This document shows positions 8,728 through 17,345 of a DNA stretch of 64,000 nt, one piece after another. The notes under the pieces are model-generated. The model was not told the origin of the DNA, searched no databases, and saw only the letters and a program-made list of their open reading frames with translations. Both the position numbers and the translations under genes were made by a program. Origin of the DNA: Bacillota bacterium (GTDB lineage: Bacteria; Bacillota; Clostridia; Lachnospirales; Lachnospiraceae); NCBI GenBank assembly GCA_023392615.1, contig JAEVYT010000041.1:124001-188000 (forward strand). The letters run 5' to 3'. The first letter of the stretch is position 1, and every line of letters begins with the position of its first letter.

Positions 8728-10830
8728 TCAACTCAAATACACTGCAACTGCTTTCCAGTTCTCGCTTGGTTGATAGAATAATCCATTCTCTGTTATCGTT
8801 ATATCAACATCACTGTCAGAATATATCTCCGATATTGTATAATTCATGCCCCAAGGGAGTTCGATCACACAATCCTCCAACACACCACCAAACGTATGAA
8901 TTAAGACAAATGCATCGCCATTCTCTCCTGTTCTTAATATCCCCTGCCAGCCCAAGGGATGACGATAGCTTGTGATTGGGGTACCAAATCGATAAGTAAA
9001 ACCCTCCTTGATAATCGGTGCTATTCGTTTGTAGAATGCAATGCCCTTATCAATAAGCTCCCAAGACTCATCCTTAATATTAATCACATCCCCAGATATG
9101 CACATTCTTCCGAGAAATGTACTTGCCACCGAATAAGCAATACGCTTTAAATCATCTTCTTTGCGTATTACTGCCCATATCTGACTCTGACATGGCAAAA
9201 TCACTCTGTGCATATTTGCTGCGATAATCGGTATCTCTTTGCATTCGTGTGCATCCGAAAAAGAAGCCATACTGCACGTCCTCATCATGAGTGGCTCCAG
9301 TCTATGTCCGCCGGAAGCACAATTCTCTAGTATAATTCCAGGCACTTCCTGTTTTACCTTCTCAATAAAATTATAACCCTCCATCATATTATCGCGAAGT
9401 CCTTCACCAAGAGATTCTGCTCCATCACATCCTATTCCAATTGTTTCGTTATAATCAATCTTCATATATTCAAAGCCATAGGTTTTTAGCGTACCGATTA
9501 CTTTATCAGTGAGGTATCCTTGCACCCAGGGATCTCTCATATCCCAAAAACGTCTCATAGAAGTCGTTAAAACATTCTCGTCTCTTTTTAGCAGATGCTT
9601 CTCCAACTGATAAGCCCTTGATTTTTCTCCAACATTCTCTATCTCGAACCAGATTCCGGGCTTTAAGCCGGCCTCTCTGATTGCCTGCGTTGTTTTATGT
9701 AACCCCTCCGGGAATAATTCTGTAGATACATTATAATCACCCATAGCAAGATCCCAAGGAATTCCATCTTCTCTATACCATCCTGCATCAATTACAAAAT
9801 ATTCAAATCCTTTCCCCTTAATTACATTTAGAATTCCCATAATATTTTCATGCGAAGGACATCCCCAAGTAGTGCAGTATTCATTGAACATAACAGGTAA
9901 ACTCATCTCACACTCAGGTCCTCCGTCAAAGAACCGTTTGCCTGCCTGCGTCAGTCTTTGTGAGATTTTATCAATTCCACCACCTTGACATACAGACAGA
10001 ATTGCTACCGGTGTGTGAAAGTTCTTACCTGGAGCGATTACTTTCATCCAATGACCAAATTCGCGATCAGCAATACCACCTGACATAGCAAGTCCATCGT
10101 CTTTACGGTACAGTTCCATCTGCCAGGAAGAATTATGTGCAAGTTGTGCACCCCAATATACTTCGTTCTTAATATCCTCAACAACTAGATAAGGAAAATA
10201 GTGATTAACTGCCATTGATCCAACCTGTCCAAAACGTTCCGAACGAATTGCATGACCTGCCCAAGAAGGCTCCAATTGCAATTCTTCCACTGATTTACTC
10301 TCCAGCCTACCTTCCATACTCCACACACTTCGTAATCTGTGTACCATAATGGAGTCATAACCATCTTTTTCTATAAATGGAGTGATTCCACCCAATGAAA
10401 AACTCGATATCATCTCGATTGAAGTTGGATATTCGCTGAGATTCTTGAATTCGGAGTACATCTCAACACTCTGGTTATTGTGATGCCATACCAAGCAGTG
10501 CTCCACTTCATAACCTCTTTGATCAAATACTTTGGTTCGTATCTCCGTTCTGCCTTCCATACGAATCTCTTGTTGACTCTTATACCTAAGACGAAGTGTT
10601 GATTCACTCTGGCGCATGGTTCCCCCACCGGAATATGCACCACAATAGATATCTCCTACTAATTTCAATTGAACCAACGAATCTATGACTTGATTTTTTT
10701 CATCCCATGCTACTGCCTCCATATGTTCCGGTAATAACATAAGTTCCACATTTTTTGATTCCTTATCAATATAATACTGAATCAACATATCTCCCAATTG
10801 ATATTGCTTTAATAATGATACTTTTCCCAT
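8728..10830 (-). CDS. Alpha-galactosidase, glycoside hydrolase family 36
   Basis: A 700-residue enzyme without a signal peptide, so probably cytoplasmic. The N-terminal 330 residues form the beta-sandwich domain and the rest the TIM barrel. MKIDYNETIG places the nucleophile at Asp459, ENCASGGHRLEP is the conserved mid-barrel motif, and SFSDAHE places the acid/base at Asp526. It should release terminal alpha-galactose from raffinose-type oligosaccharides or galactomannan fragments. No transporter or sugar regulator lies beside it, and it points away from the kinase gene at 11064. The start follows AAGGAGACC. Length is normal for the family. Confidence 0.88.
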   Translation of the reverse strand: MGKVSLLKQYQLGDMLIQYYIDKESKNVELMLLPEHMEAVAWDEKNQVIDSLVQLKLVGDIYCGAYSGGGTMRQSESTLRLRYKSQQEIRMEGRTEIRTKVFDQRGYEVEHCLVWHHNNQSVEMYSEFKNLSEYPTSIEMISSFSLGGITPFIEKDGYDSIMVHRLRSVWSMEGRLESKSVEELQLEPSWAGHAIRSERFGQVGSMAVNHYFPYLVVEDIKNEVYWGAQLAHNSSWQMELYRKDDGLAMSGGIADREFGHWMKVIAPGKNFHTPVAILSVCQGGGIDKISQRLTQAGKRFFDGGPECEMSLPVMFNEYCTTWGCPSHENIMGILNVIKGKGFEYFVIDAGWYREDGIPWDLAMGDYNVSTELFPEGLHKTTQAIREAGLKPGIWFEIENVGEKSRAYQLEKHLLKRDENVLTTSMRRFWDMRDPWVQGYLTDKVIGTLKTYGFEYMKIDYNETIGIGCDGAESLGEGLRDNMMEGYNFIEKVKQEVPGIILENCASGGHRLEPLMMRTCSMASFSDAHECKEIPIIAANMHRVILPCQSQIWAVIRKEDDLKRIAYSVASTFLGRMCISGDVINIKDESWELIDKGIAFYKRIAPIIKEGFTYRFGTPITSYRHPLGWQGILRTGENGDAFVLIHTFGGVLEDCVIELPWGMNYTISEIYSDSDVDITITENGLFYQPSENWKAVAVYLS

Positions 10831-10991
10831 AGTTGGTCTCCTTATAAATACATACTTTTAATATAATAGATAACCAAGCTGTTTTTAATGGAATTATGCC
10901 ACTAATATATAGCATAATGTGATTTGTTTTCATGAATATTTCACTAAGCTCAATTCACTTTATTATTATTGTCAATAATTAACATTCCTTG

Positions 10992-11020
10992 TTGAAAACA
11001 CTAACGCCGAATGATATAAT
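10992..11020 (+). promoter_or_regulatory. SigA-type promoter of the histidine kinase gene
   Basis: TTGAAA (10992-10997) and TATAAT (11015-11020) are separated by exactly 17 bases, about 45 bases upstream of the ATG at 11064. Confidence 0.75.
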
Positions 11021-11063
11021 ATTTTTTGTAAATATAATCCATTTTCCTATTAGGGGGATAATC

Positions 11064-12350
11064 ATGAAGATTCTCGTTGTAGATGACAGTCATTTTAATT
11101 TATCTTCCGTTAAGCGTAATCTAGAAGACATGCCCGAGTTGACTCAGATATTATTATGTGACGACCCCAGACAGGCGAAATCAATCGTGGATCAGTATAA
11201 AATCGACATACTGATTACCGATGTCATGATGCCGGCTATCACAGGCTTTGACCTATTGGAACTCTTTCGTTCCGATAGTAAATATGACGATATGCCTATC
11301 ATAATGTTGACTTCATTAATCGACATGGCGGTTTATAAAAAATGTTTCGATTTGGGTGCATTTGACTACATTAATAAACCTTTTAACACAGTAGAGTTAC
11401 ATTCACGATTAAAGGTTGCTATTGATGCTAAAAATAAATCCAACAATCTGAAAACCTTACTCGAAGTGACCAGAAAGCAAAATGAAGAACTAAAGATTAT
11501 GAATGCCGAGTTAACCGAGGCCAAATTCAGTCTAGTACAATCTGAAAAAATGGCTGCAATCGGTCAACTAGCTGCCGGAATAGCACATGAGATTAATAAT
11601 CCAATGGGTTATATCAGTAGTAATTTTGATATTCTCAAGAAATATTATGTAAGAATGAAAGAATACATGGATTTTTTTAATCTTGAGATAAACAGTGATG
11701 CATTTTCCTGTGTTGACTGTCATGCGATTCTTGATTTACAAACCAAATACGATGAACTAAAGCTGGACTTTATCGTAAATGATCTTGAGAATATCTTCGG
11801 GGATCTATCCGGCGGTATCAAAAGAATTACCGACATTGTGCAATCATTGCGTGTTTACGCAAGAACTTCTAAAGATGATGAAAAGGAGAACTGCGTGCTA
11901 TTAGAACTAATACAGCAGGTTATACTTATTATTAAAAACGAAGTGAAATATGTCGCGACTATTAAACTAGATGTTCCTGAAGATATCACTCTTTACTGTA
12001 ACAGAATCCAGGTAGGACAAGTGTTCGTCAACATAATTCTAAATGCCATTCAAGCAATTCAAACACTAAAGAAAGATACACTGGGAACAATAAAGATAAA
12101 AGCAAGATGTATTGATTGTGAAGTACAAATCGAATTTTCCGATGATGGACCGGGAATAACGAAGGAACATCTGCTCAAAATATTCGAACCGTTTTTTACC
12201 ACCAAAGATATTGGTCAGGGAACCGGATTGGGATTAAGTATTTCTTATGATATTATCGTGAATAAACACAATGGAAACTTTGATGTAAAAAGCGAGCTTG
12301 GAGAAGGGACCACATTTATTATAACCTTACCAATTATATCCGCTGAATAA
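11064..12350 (+). CDS. Hybrid sensor: N-terminal receiver domain plus histidine kinase
   Basis: A 428-residue cytoplasmic protein with no membrane segment. Residues 1-120 are a CheY-like receiver (Asp7/Asp8, phospho-acceptor Asp53 in ITDVMMP, Lys105 in NKPFN). A coiled coil (about 125-160) leads to an NtrB-like kinase core: GIAHEINNP with His175, the N-box NIILNAIQAI, the G1 box DDGPGI, FEPFFTTK and GQGTGLGLSI. The receiver at the front suggests its kinase activity is set by another phosphodonor. The HDOD regulator gene follows 132 bases downstream. The start was set at the ATG preceded by AGGGGG; an upstream in-frame ATG lies before the promoter's -10. Confidence 0.9.
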   Translation: MKILVVDDSHFNLSSVKRNLEDMPELTQILLCDDPRQAKSIVDQYKIDILITDVMMPAITGFDLLELFRSDSKYDDMPIIMLTSLIDMAVYKKCFDLGAFDYINKPFNTVELHSRLKVAIDAKNKSNNLKTLLEVTRKQNEELKIMNAELTEAKFSLVQSEKMAAIGQLAAGIAHEINNPMGYISSNFDILKKYYVRMKEYMDFFNLEINSDAFSCVDCHAILDLQTKYDELKLDFIVNDLENIFGDLSGGIKRITDIVQSLRVYARTSKDDEKENCVLLELIQQVILIIKNEVKYVATIKLDVPEDITLYCNRIQVGQVFVNIILNAIQAIQTLKKDTLGTIKIKARCIDCEVQIEFSDDGPGITKEHLLKIFEPFFTTKDIGQGTGLGLSISYDIIVNKHNGNFDVKSELGEGTTFIITLPIISAE

Positions 12351-12482
12351 ATATCACGATTGCCAAAGATAAATCAGCGTGATTTTACAGTTAGCATAAT
12401 CTTTATGATGTTTTGAAGGTGTAATGTATAGCTGTATTCTTACTGACAATACTATCTCATGAAATGAAAGGGTGTAGAGTTT

Positions 12483-13652
12483 ATGAAAACGATATTGATT
12501 GTAGATGATGAGGCTCAGATTATCAAAGCCTTACAAAGAATGTTTATAGACACAGATTATGAGATTTTAACCGCTGAAAACAGCACGGATGCTACGAAGC
12601 TAATGGAATCGAAACCAATCGATATGGTGATTAGCGATATGCGCATGCCGCTTTTTGACGGTTATAAATTATTAAGTAATATAAAAGAAAAATACCCTCA
12701 TACCATTCGTATTATACTGAGTGGCTATGCGGACGAAAAGCCGATGTTCCGGGCTATATTGCATAACATCGCAAAATTATATATCTTCAAACCCTGGAAC
12801 AACACCAACTTCCTTCAGTATATCAACAAAATATTTACGGTAGAAGACACATTAAATGCAGATGATTTTTCGGATAAGATTGAAAAATCCTGCCCCACTC
12901 CATCCGTATCCGAAAAGTGTGATCACATGTTAGCATTAATAGAAGAAGAAAACATGGATGCCTTGATTGATGCGATTGAAAAAGATCTCGAACTCTCCGA
13001 TCTGCTACTACAGGTAGCAAATTTAGCGGTATTTGGTGCCATGCCAAATAAAGTTAAGCAAGCGTCAATTTATATCGGATTGCTCAATCTTAAAAGCTTT
13101 ATGAGATGGGCGGTTGTCGTAGATGCGGTGAAACAAGATGACAATCCATCTAGCGAGCCATCCCTCTTAATGCAACATTCCTATTTGACAAATCGCATCT
13201 TCCTATTCTTATATGAGGCTTTTCTTCATAAACAACCTCCGGAGGCAGCCATGTTTGCTGGATTAATGCATAATATTGGATTGCTTTTGCTTGCTAAAGA
13301 TGACAAAAAACAGTTACCACTACTAACCATTCATGATAATAAAATTTTTGAATCTGAAGACATAACAAATCTTCACCAGCAAATAGCTGCACATATATTA
13401 AGTATTTGGGATCTTCCTTATCCGATCTATGAAGCAGCTTATTATCATCATAATCCATTGGATGAAAATATTATTCATAAGGAACTGGTTTGCGCCGTTC
13501 ATATAGCACAGTCCTATGCTTGGCGGGCACTCGGTGATCTGGAAGTCGATCCGGTAGCACCTGAAGTTTTTGATAGTATTAATATTACAGTTGAAGATTT
13601 TGAAAAACGCTTAGGAAGAATGTTAAAGCAATTAATTACCACTACAAAATAA
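12483..13652 (+). CDS. Response regulator with HDOD output domain
   Basis: A 389-residue protein. Residues 1-125 are a receiver domain (IVDDEAQI, phospho-acceptor Asp52 in VISDMRMP, and the KPWN ending often found before HD-type outputs). Residues about 145-350 are an HDOD domain: DLELSDLLLQVANLAVFG opens it, and MHNIGLLLL plus YHHNPLDE resemble the HD-type core. HDOD domains are related to HD-GYP but usually lack full catalytic metal ligands, so a regulatory binding role is more likely than c-di-GMP hydrolysis. It is probably co-transcribed with the kinase; the spacer contains only a weak ATCACG/CGTGAT hairpin. Confidence 0.88.
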   Translation: MKTILIVDDEAQIIKALQRMFIDTDYEILTAENSTDATKLMESKPIDMVISDMRMPLFDGYKLLSNIKEKYPHTIRIILSGYADEKPMFRAILHNIAKLYIFKPWNNTNFLQYINKIFTVEDTLNADDFSDKIEKSCPTPSVSEKCDHMLALIEEENMDALIDAIEKDLELSDLLLQVANLAVFGAMPNKVKQASIYIGLLNLKSFMRWAVVVDAVKQDDNPSSEPSLLMQHSYLTNRIFLFLYEAFLHKQPPEAAMFAGLMHNIGLLLLAKDDKKQLPLLTIHDNKIFESEDITNLHQQIAAHILSIWDLPYPIYEAAYYHHNPLDENIIHKELVCAVHIAQSYAWRALGDLEVDPVAPEVFDSINITVEDFEKRLGRMLKQLITTTK

Positions 13653-13683
13653 AAGAGACCATATACAAATTTCACTTTATAAC

Positions 13684-13824
13684 TAAGGGGATGTTGCAAA
13701 ATAACTCATTAGGAATTATATTATATCGCCATAATGCACTGTTTGAAGAATGTTCTACCAACCTGTGCGTAAGGCATATAACAGGATTCTTTAATAGAAT
13801 TATTTGTTTTGCAACATCCCCTTA
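13684..13824. repeat. Hairpin repeat, shorter copy (GGGATGTTGCAA family)
   Basis: A 141-bp inverted repeat with ends TAAGGGGATGTTGCAAAA and TTTTGCAACATCCCCTTA. It shares the core TTATATcGCCATAATGCACT and the right part CCAACCTGTG.GT.AGGC with 5483-5688 but lacks the extra inner stem. The end arms differ from that copy at one pair (A:T here, C:G there), keeping the pairing. It lies between convergent genes. Confidence 0.78.
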
Positions 13825-13853
13825 TAATAAATAATATACTCTTTTAATAATCA

Positions 13854-14132
13854 TTACGTATTGACTGATGTTTGTGTAGCTTTCTCCAGAGTGTTCAGAT
13901 ATTCCATCGCCTCATCCCTGTTCGATCCACACATCTCGGTAGACGGCTTTAAACTTCCACATACAATAGGTCGTAAGGATGTGCCAAATAATTTACACCT
14001 GTTATCCTCACTAAGCTGAATACATCGAACACCTGGGGGCTTTCCTAAAGGCATCCCGGGAATTGCAGATGATATGGATGGAGCGATACAACATGCGCCA
14101 CATCCGGCTCGGCATGTTACTAATTCTGACAT
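13854..14132 (-). CDS. YkgJ-family cysteine cluster protein
   Basis: A 92-residue protein of the YkgJ/UPF0153 family, presumed to bind zinc or an Fe-S cluster. The pattern CRAGCGACC near the N-terminus, then VRCIQL, NRCKLF and IVCGSL, is the family's cysteine set. The biochemical role is not established. It begins eight bases after the NADH oxidase stop codon, so it is the second gene of that unit, which suggests a link to oxygen or redox handling. Confidence 0.85.
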   Translation of the reverse strand: MSELVTCRAGCGACCIAPSISSAIPGMPLGKPPGVRCIQLSEDNRCKLFGTSLRPIVCGSLKPSTEMCGSNRDEAMEYLNTLEKATQTSVNT

Positions 14133-14140
14133 CCTTCCAC

Positions 14141-15499
14141 CTACTTTTCTGAGTGGTTACTCTCCTGTTCTACGGCGGCATGGGCAAGAAGGTTTAAGTA
14201 ATTCCATGGCCTATTAAAATGAGGCTGGAAGAAGAAATCTACATATGCAAGATCTTCAATTGTCATTTTATTCTGAATTGCCAAGGATAATGTGTTTGCC
14301 GACTGAGTAATATCATATTTTGACATTACCTGGCCACCAACTATTCTGTTCGTCCCTACTTCATAAACTAACTGCATCAAAAGTTCTTCCGTTGTCGGCA
14401 TAAATTCAGGTCTATAGTTATCCTTTACAACAACAGCCCTAACATCCAAATCAAAGGATGGAGCACTAGTCACCGTAACACCGGTTGATGCAATGTTATA
14501 TCCAAATAATCTCAAACCGGAGGTAGCCTGTGTGCCACGATATTTCACTTTTGGTTCTACAATATTCTTACCGATTAACATTCCCATACGAACCGCATTG
14601 GTTGCAAGAGGAATATAAGCATTCCCACCATTCGGATTATACTTAACCGCACAACTGTCACCCGCAGCAAAGATATCAGGATTACTGGTTCTCATATATT
14701 CATCAACAAGAATTGCTCCATTCGGAAGCATATCTACTTTGTCCTTTAGCAATTCATTATTCGGACGAAAACCAACACAAAGGATTACCAGATCCGCTGG
14801 ATATTCTCCTTTGTCAGTTCTTACGGATTGTACGGCTCCTTCTTCATTCGCTTCGAAGCTTTGAACCATCTCATCTAGTGCGAGTACAATTCCACGATTT
14901 CTTAAATCATCTTCAAGTACATCGGTAAATTCCTTGTCCAAGTATTTATTCAGAATACGATCCAACCCATCAATTAAAGTTACTTCCTTACCGGATTCTT
15001 TAAATGCTTCTACTAATTCAATGCCGATATAACCTCCACCAACGATTACCACTCTTTTTGCACCCGTCGATTTTTTTATGATCACATTAGCCTGTTCAAA
15101 ATTTTTACAAAGCAGAACATTCTTACAGTCTATTCCGGTAATCGGTGGAATAATCGGCCAAGAACCGGTTGTATTCACGAGCTTGTCATAATGAACTTTA
15201 ACCTCTTCTTGTGTATCAAGATTTTCAGCCACAACGAACTTAGCGTCAGTGTCAACACTCTTCACATTATGTTTCATATGAACCTTAGCTCCTAATGATT
15301 CAAGCTCAGTCGGATTAGAATAGAAAAGACCAGCAGGATCTTTTACCACTCCACCTACATATAAAGCAATACCACAGGACAAAAAGGATATATTATCATT
15401 TCTTTCAAAGACAGTTATTTCAGCATTCGGATTTTCTTTTAAAATTGTTTTTACTGCACTGGTACCTGCATGGGTACATCCAATTACAACTACTTTCAT
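14141..15499 (-). CDS. NADH oxidase-type FAD-dependent disulfide reductase family protein
   Basis: A 452-residue flavoprotein. The N-terminal FAD motif is VVIGCTHAGTSAVK; the single redox cysteine lies in SFLSCGIALYVGG, the Cys42 position of water-forming NADH oxidases and NADH peroxidases. VVIVGGGYIGIELVEAF is the NAD(P)H-binding motif and DIFAAGDSC the second FAD motif. It probably reduces oxygen to water with NADH as oxygen defence in an anaerobe; a related CoA- or persulfide-reductase activity cannot be excluded. The ATG at 15499 has GGAGGA six bases upstream; the frame extends four codons further to a TTG that overlaps this site and is unlikely. Confidence 0.86.
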   Translation of the reverse strand: MKVVVIGCTHAGTSAVKTILKENPNAEITVFERNDNISFLSCGIALYVGGVVKDPAGLFYSNPTELESLGAKVHMKHNVKSVDTDAKFVVAENLDTQEEVKVHYDKLVNTTGSWPIIPPITGIDCKNVLLCKNFEQANVIIKKSTGAKRVVIVGGGYIGIELVEAFKESGKEVTLIDGLDRILNKYLDKEFTDVLEDDLRNRGIVLALDEMVQSFEANEEGAVQSVRTDKGEYPADLVILCVGFRPNNELLKDKVDMLPNGAILVDEYMRTSNPDIFAAGDSCAVKYNPNGGNAYIPLATNAVRMGMLIGKNIVEPKVKYRGTQATSGLRLFGYNIASTGVTVTSAPSFDLDVRAVVVKDNYRPEFMPTTEELLMQLVYEVGTNRIVGGQVMSKYDITQSANTLSLAIQNKMTIEDLAYVDFFFQPHFNRPWNYLNLLAHAAVEQESNHSEK

Positions 15500-15710
15500 A
15501 TTATCCTCCAATCTTCAATCACTGCTCTTATTACATATGACAGTGTATGAATGTAATTTTTCTTAATAATAGTAATTATTACTGATATCTATATTATATA
15601 TCATTCGTATTCATTTGAAAACAACTTTTGTTAAAAATTGAAAAATTATTAATCCTAACCGATATGCTTTTTCTTTTATAGTATTCACGAAATTATTCTT
15701 TAATAACAAC

Positions 15711-15754
15711 AAAAAAGACGCATCAAGACACAATATGCCTCAATACATCTTTTT
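15711..15754 (-). terminator. Minus-strand intrinsic terminator
   Basis: In minus-strand RNA AAAAAGAUGUAUU pairs with GAUGCGUCUUUUU (13 pairs, three of them G-U), followed by the U-tract. In plus-strand RNA the same positions would be A-C mismatches, so the direction is clear. It lies about 210 bases upstream of the NADH oxidase start. Confidence 0.6.
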
Positions 15755-15889
15755 CTAAATATGAGCACTAAAATTAGATAATTGATTAAACTTCACTTCC
15801 AAGTACATTTGCTACTCAGTTTTTTTATTCTAGAAACCTTAAAGAATAAATTAAATATATGTAGATATCAAAAATGATATAATTATCGA

Positions 15890-16037
15890 ACTCAGTTATA
15901 TTGAAAAATCATTCTTTTTAAGATAAATATTTATATAAACAACTCCCCGTCATCAAAAATAAATCATTTCATACTTAAAAAGAATTAACATACCTTGTCT
16001 TTCAGATTCTCAATCTAAGTCAAGAATATAACTGAGT
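15890..16037. repeat. Nested inverted repeat
   Basis: The outer arms ACTCAGTTATATT (15890-15902) and AATATAACTGAGT (16025-16037) are perfect 13-mers. The inner arms ATTCTTTTTAAG (15911-15922) and CTTAAAAAGAAT (15974-15985) are perfect 12-mers. It could be a miniature inverted-repeat element or a structured RNA segment. Confidence 0.55.
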
Positions 16038-16140
16038 ATTTTACAACAAATCCATCGCAGCTAATTATTAACCCGTAGTTCTCTCCCCAAAGCCACAGAG
16101 TGCAAAGGATTGGTAATCAATTTGGCAAAGCAACATTACT

Positions 16141-16390
16141 AAAACGTTTTCGTAATGTAATTCCAAATAAATTTTACTTAAAATAGGGATTATCACTATA
16201 ATAATCAAATATATTGATTATTTACTGATAAATCATACAAAGTATTTGATGAAGAATTACAAAACATTCAAAAATACTGATTAAAGTACATTGCTTTCTA
16301 CGTTTTCATCTTAAACCTTTTCGTAACTTTTTGCAAGTATTTTTTGCATAATTTTATAATTTCTTACTTAATCGTTTTCGTAAAATACGA
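16141..16390 (-). promoter_or_regulatory. Three LacI-like operator words around a minus-strand promoter
   Basis: On the minus strand the word TTACGAAAA[C/G]G occurs near 16145-16156, 16315-16327 and 16369-16380. The first copy reads as the near-palindrome ACTAAAACGTTTTCGT with the central CG typical of LacI-family operators. A minus-strand promoter, TTGCAA (16331-16336) and TAAGAT (16308-16313) with a 17-base spacer, encloses the middle copy. No LacI-family gene is in the window. Confidence 0.4.
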
Positions 16391-16431
16391 AATTCAACTT
16401 AACACTTGATATCATTTACTTAATTTGCAAA

Positions 16432-16477
16432 AAGAAAACGATTTAACGCGATAAACTCAGCGCGAAATCGTTTTCTT
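16432..16477. terminator. Strong hairpin terminator after the HAD phosphatase gene
   Basis: AGAAAACGATTT pairs with AAATCGTTTTCT, with an inner CGCG/CGCG stem and a 10-base loop. A-rich and T-rich flanks make it usable in both directions. It lies just past the stop codon of the gene that ends at 16501. Confidence 0.75.
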
Positions 16478-16500
16478 CTGACACATTTCAATATATTAAT

Positions 16501-17193
16501 CTATTTTACATTTAATAGTTCATATAATTCTTTCAAACATCTGATTTCGTGATTAACTGTTATGGATGATGAATTATTTAATCCATTTGGGTTAAACCAG
16601 CAGGTGGCGATTCCTGCATTATTTCCACCCAATATATCAGAAGACAATGAATCACCAATAATTATGGCTTGTTCTGCATCAAAATCCTCAATTCGTTCAA
16701 AACAGTAATCAAAATATTCTTTCATAGGTTTCTGATAGCCTGTTTCTTCTGATACAAATATTTTTTTAAAGTATTGGTCCAATCCCGAATCTTTCAATCT
16801 ACTCAATTGGGTTTTTGTTACCCCATTTGTCACAACATACATCGAATAATATGGATATAATCTTTGAATTACCTCCTCTGCATGCTCTACAAAGAAATAT
16901 TGCATTCCTAGCAAGTCCTGATAGTCATCTTCAAAGGCAATCCCATCATCTTCTATTCCTATCTGTTGAAACAACAATCCAAAACGCGAATAGATTACGG
17001 TCTCTCGATCCAACTCCCCAATCTCATACTTTTTCCATAAGTCCTTATTAATCTTTTCATAAATCTGAAAAATATCATCATTTAACGGATATCCATATTT
17101 TCGAAAGACTGCATGTAATGCCTCTTTTTCACAGGCATCAAAATCAAACAATGTATTATCCGCATCAAATAAAAGAATTTTATATTCTCCCAT
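16501..17193 (-). CDS. HAD-family noncanonical pyrimidine nucleotidase, YjjG type
   Basis: A hydrolase of about 230 residues. Motif I is FDADNTLFD with two catalytic Asp, motif II VVTNGV, motif III the Lys in YQKPMKEYFDYC, and motif IV IIIGDSLSSDILGGNNAG. The order and the cap helix region match YjjG-like 5'-nucleotidases, which remove phosphate from noncanonical pyrimidine nucleotides (house-cleaning). The frame also opens at ATG 17199 and TTG 17205; 17193 is preferred because GGGG lies six bases before it. It is downstream of nothing obvious and has its own promoter. Confidence 0.85.
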   Translation of the reverse strand: MGEYKILLFDADNTLFDFDACEKEALHAVFRKYGYPLNDDIFQIYEKINKDLWKKYEIGELDRETVIYSRFGLLFQQIGIEDDGIAFEDDYQDLLGMQYFFVEHAEEVIQRLYPYYSMYVVTNGVTKTQLSRLKDSGLDQYFKKIFVSEETGYQKPMKEYFDYCFERIEDFDAEQAIIIGDSLSSDILGGNNAGIATCWFNPNGLNNSSSITVNHEIRCLKELYELLNVK

Positions 17194-17226
17194 GTCCATC
17201 CCCAATCTGTTCTCTTTTGTGATACC

Positions 17227-17254
17227 ATTATATCAAAAAAGAGAATGTTTACAA
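17227..17254 (-). promoter_or_regulatory. Putative promoter of the HAD phosphatase gene
   Basis: On the minus strand TTGTAA (17249-17254) and TATAAT (17227-17232) are 16 bases apart, about 35 bases upstream of the start. Confidence 0.5.
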
Positions 17255-17345
17255 CCTCAAATATAAAAATTCATTATGGAGCATGACGTACCAATAATAC
17301 GACACATAATAATATTCTGTTCTATACCTATATTGAATATTCTGG

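Larger units (their letters stand above)
15711..16301 (-). ncRNA. Possible orphan minus-strand transcript without a convincing ORF
   Basis: The interval 15500-16431 holds no ORF that looks coding on either strand. On the minus strand it has a plausible promoter at 16308-16336 and a terminator at 15711-15754 whose stem is fully paired only in minus-strand RNA (three G-U pairs). Together they would bound a transcript of roughly 590 nt containing a large inverted repeat. This is inference from signals only; an RNA of known family was not recognised. Short protein-like fragments occur but lack starts. Confidence 0.3.
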
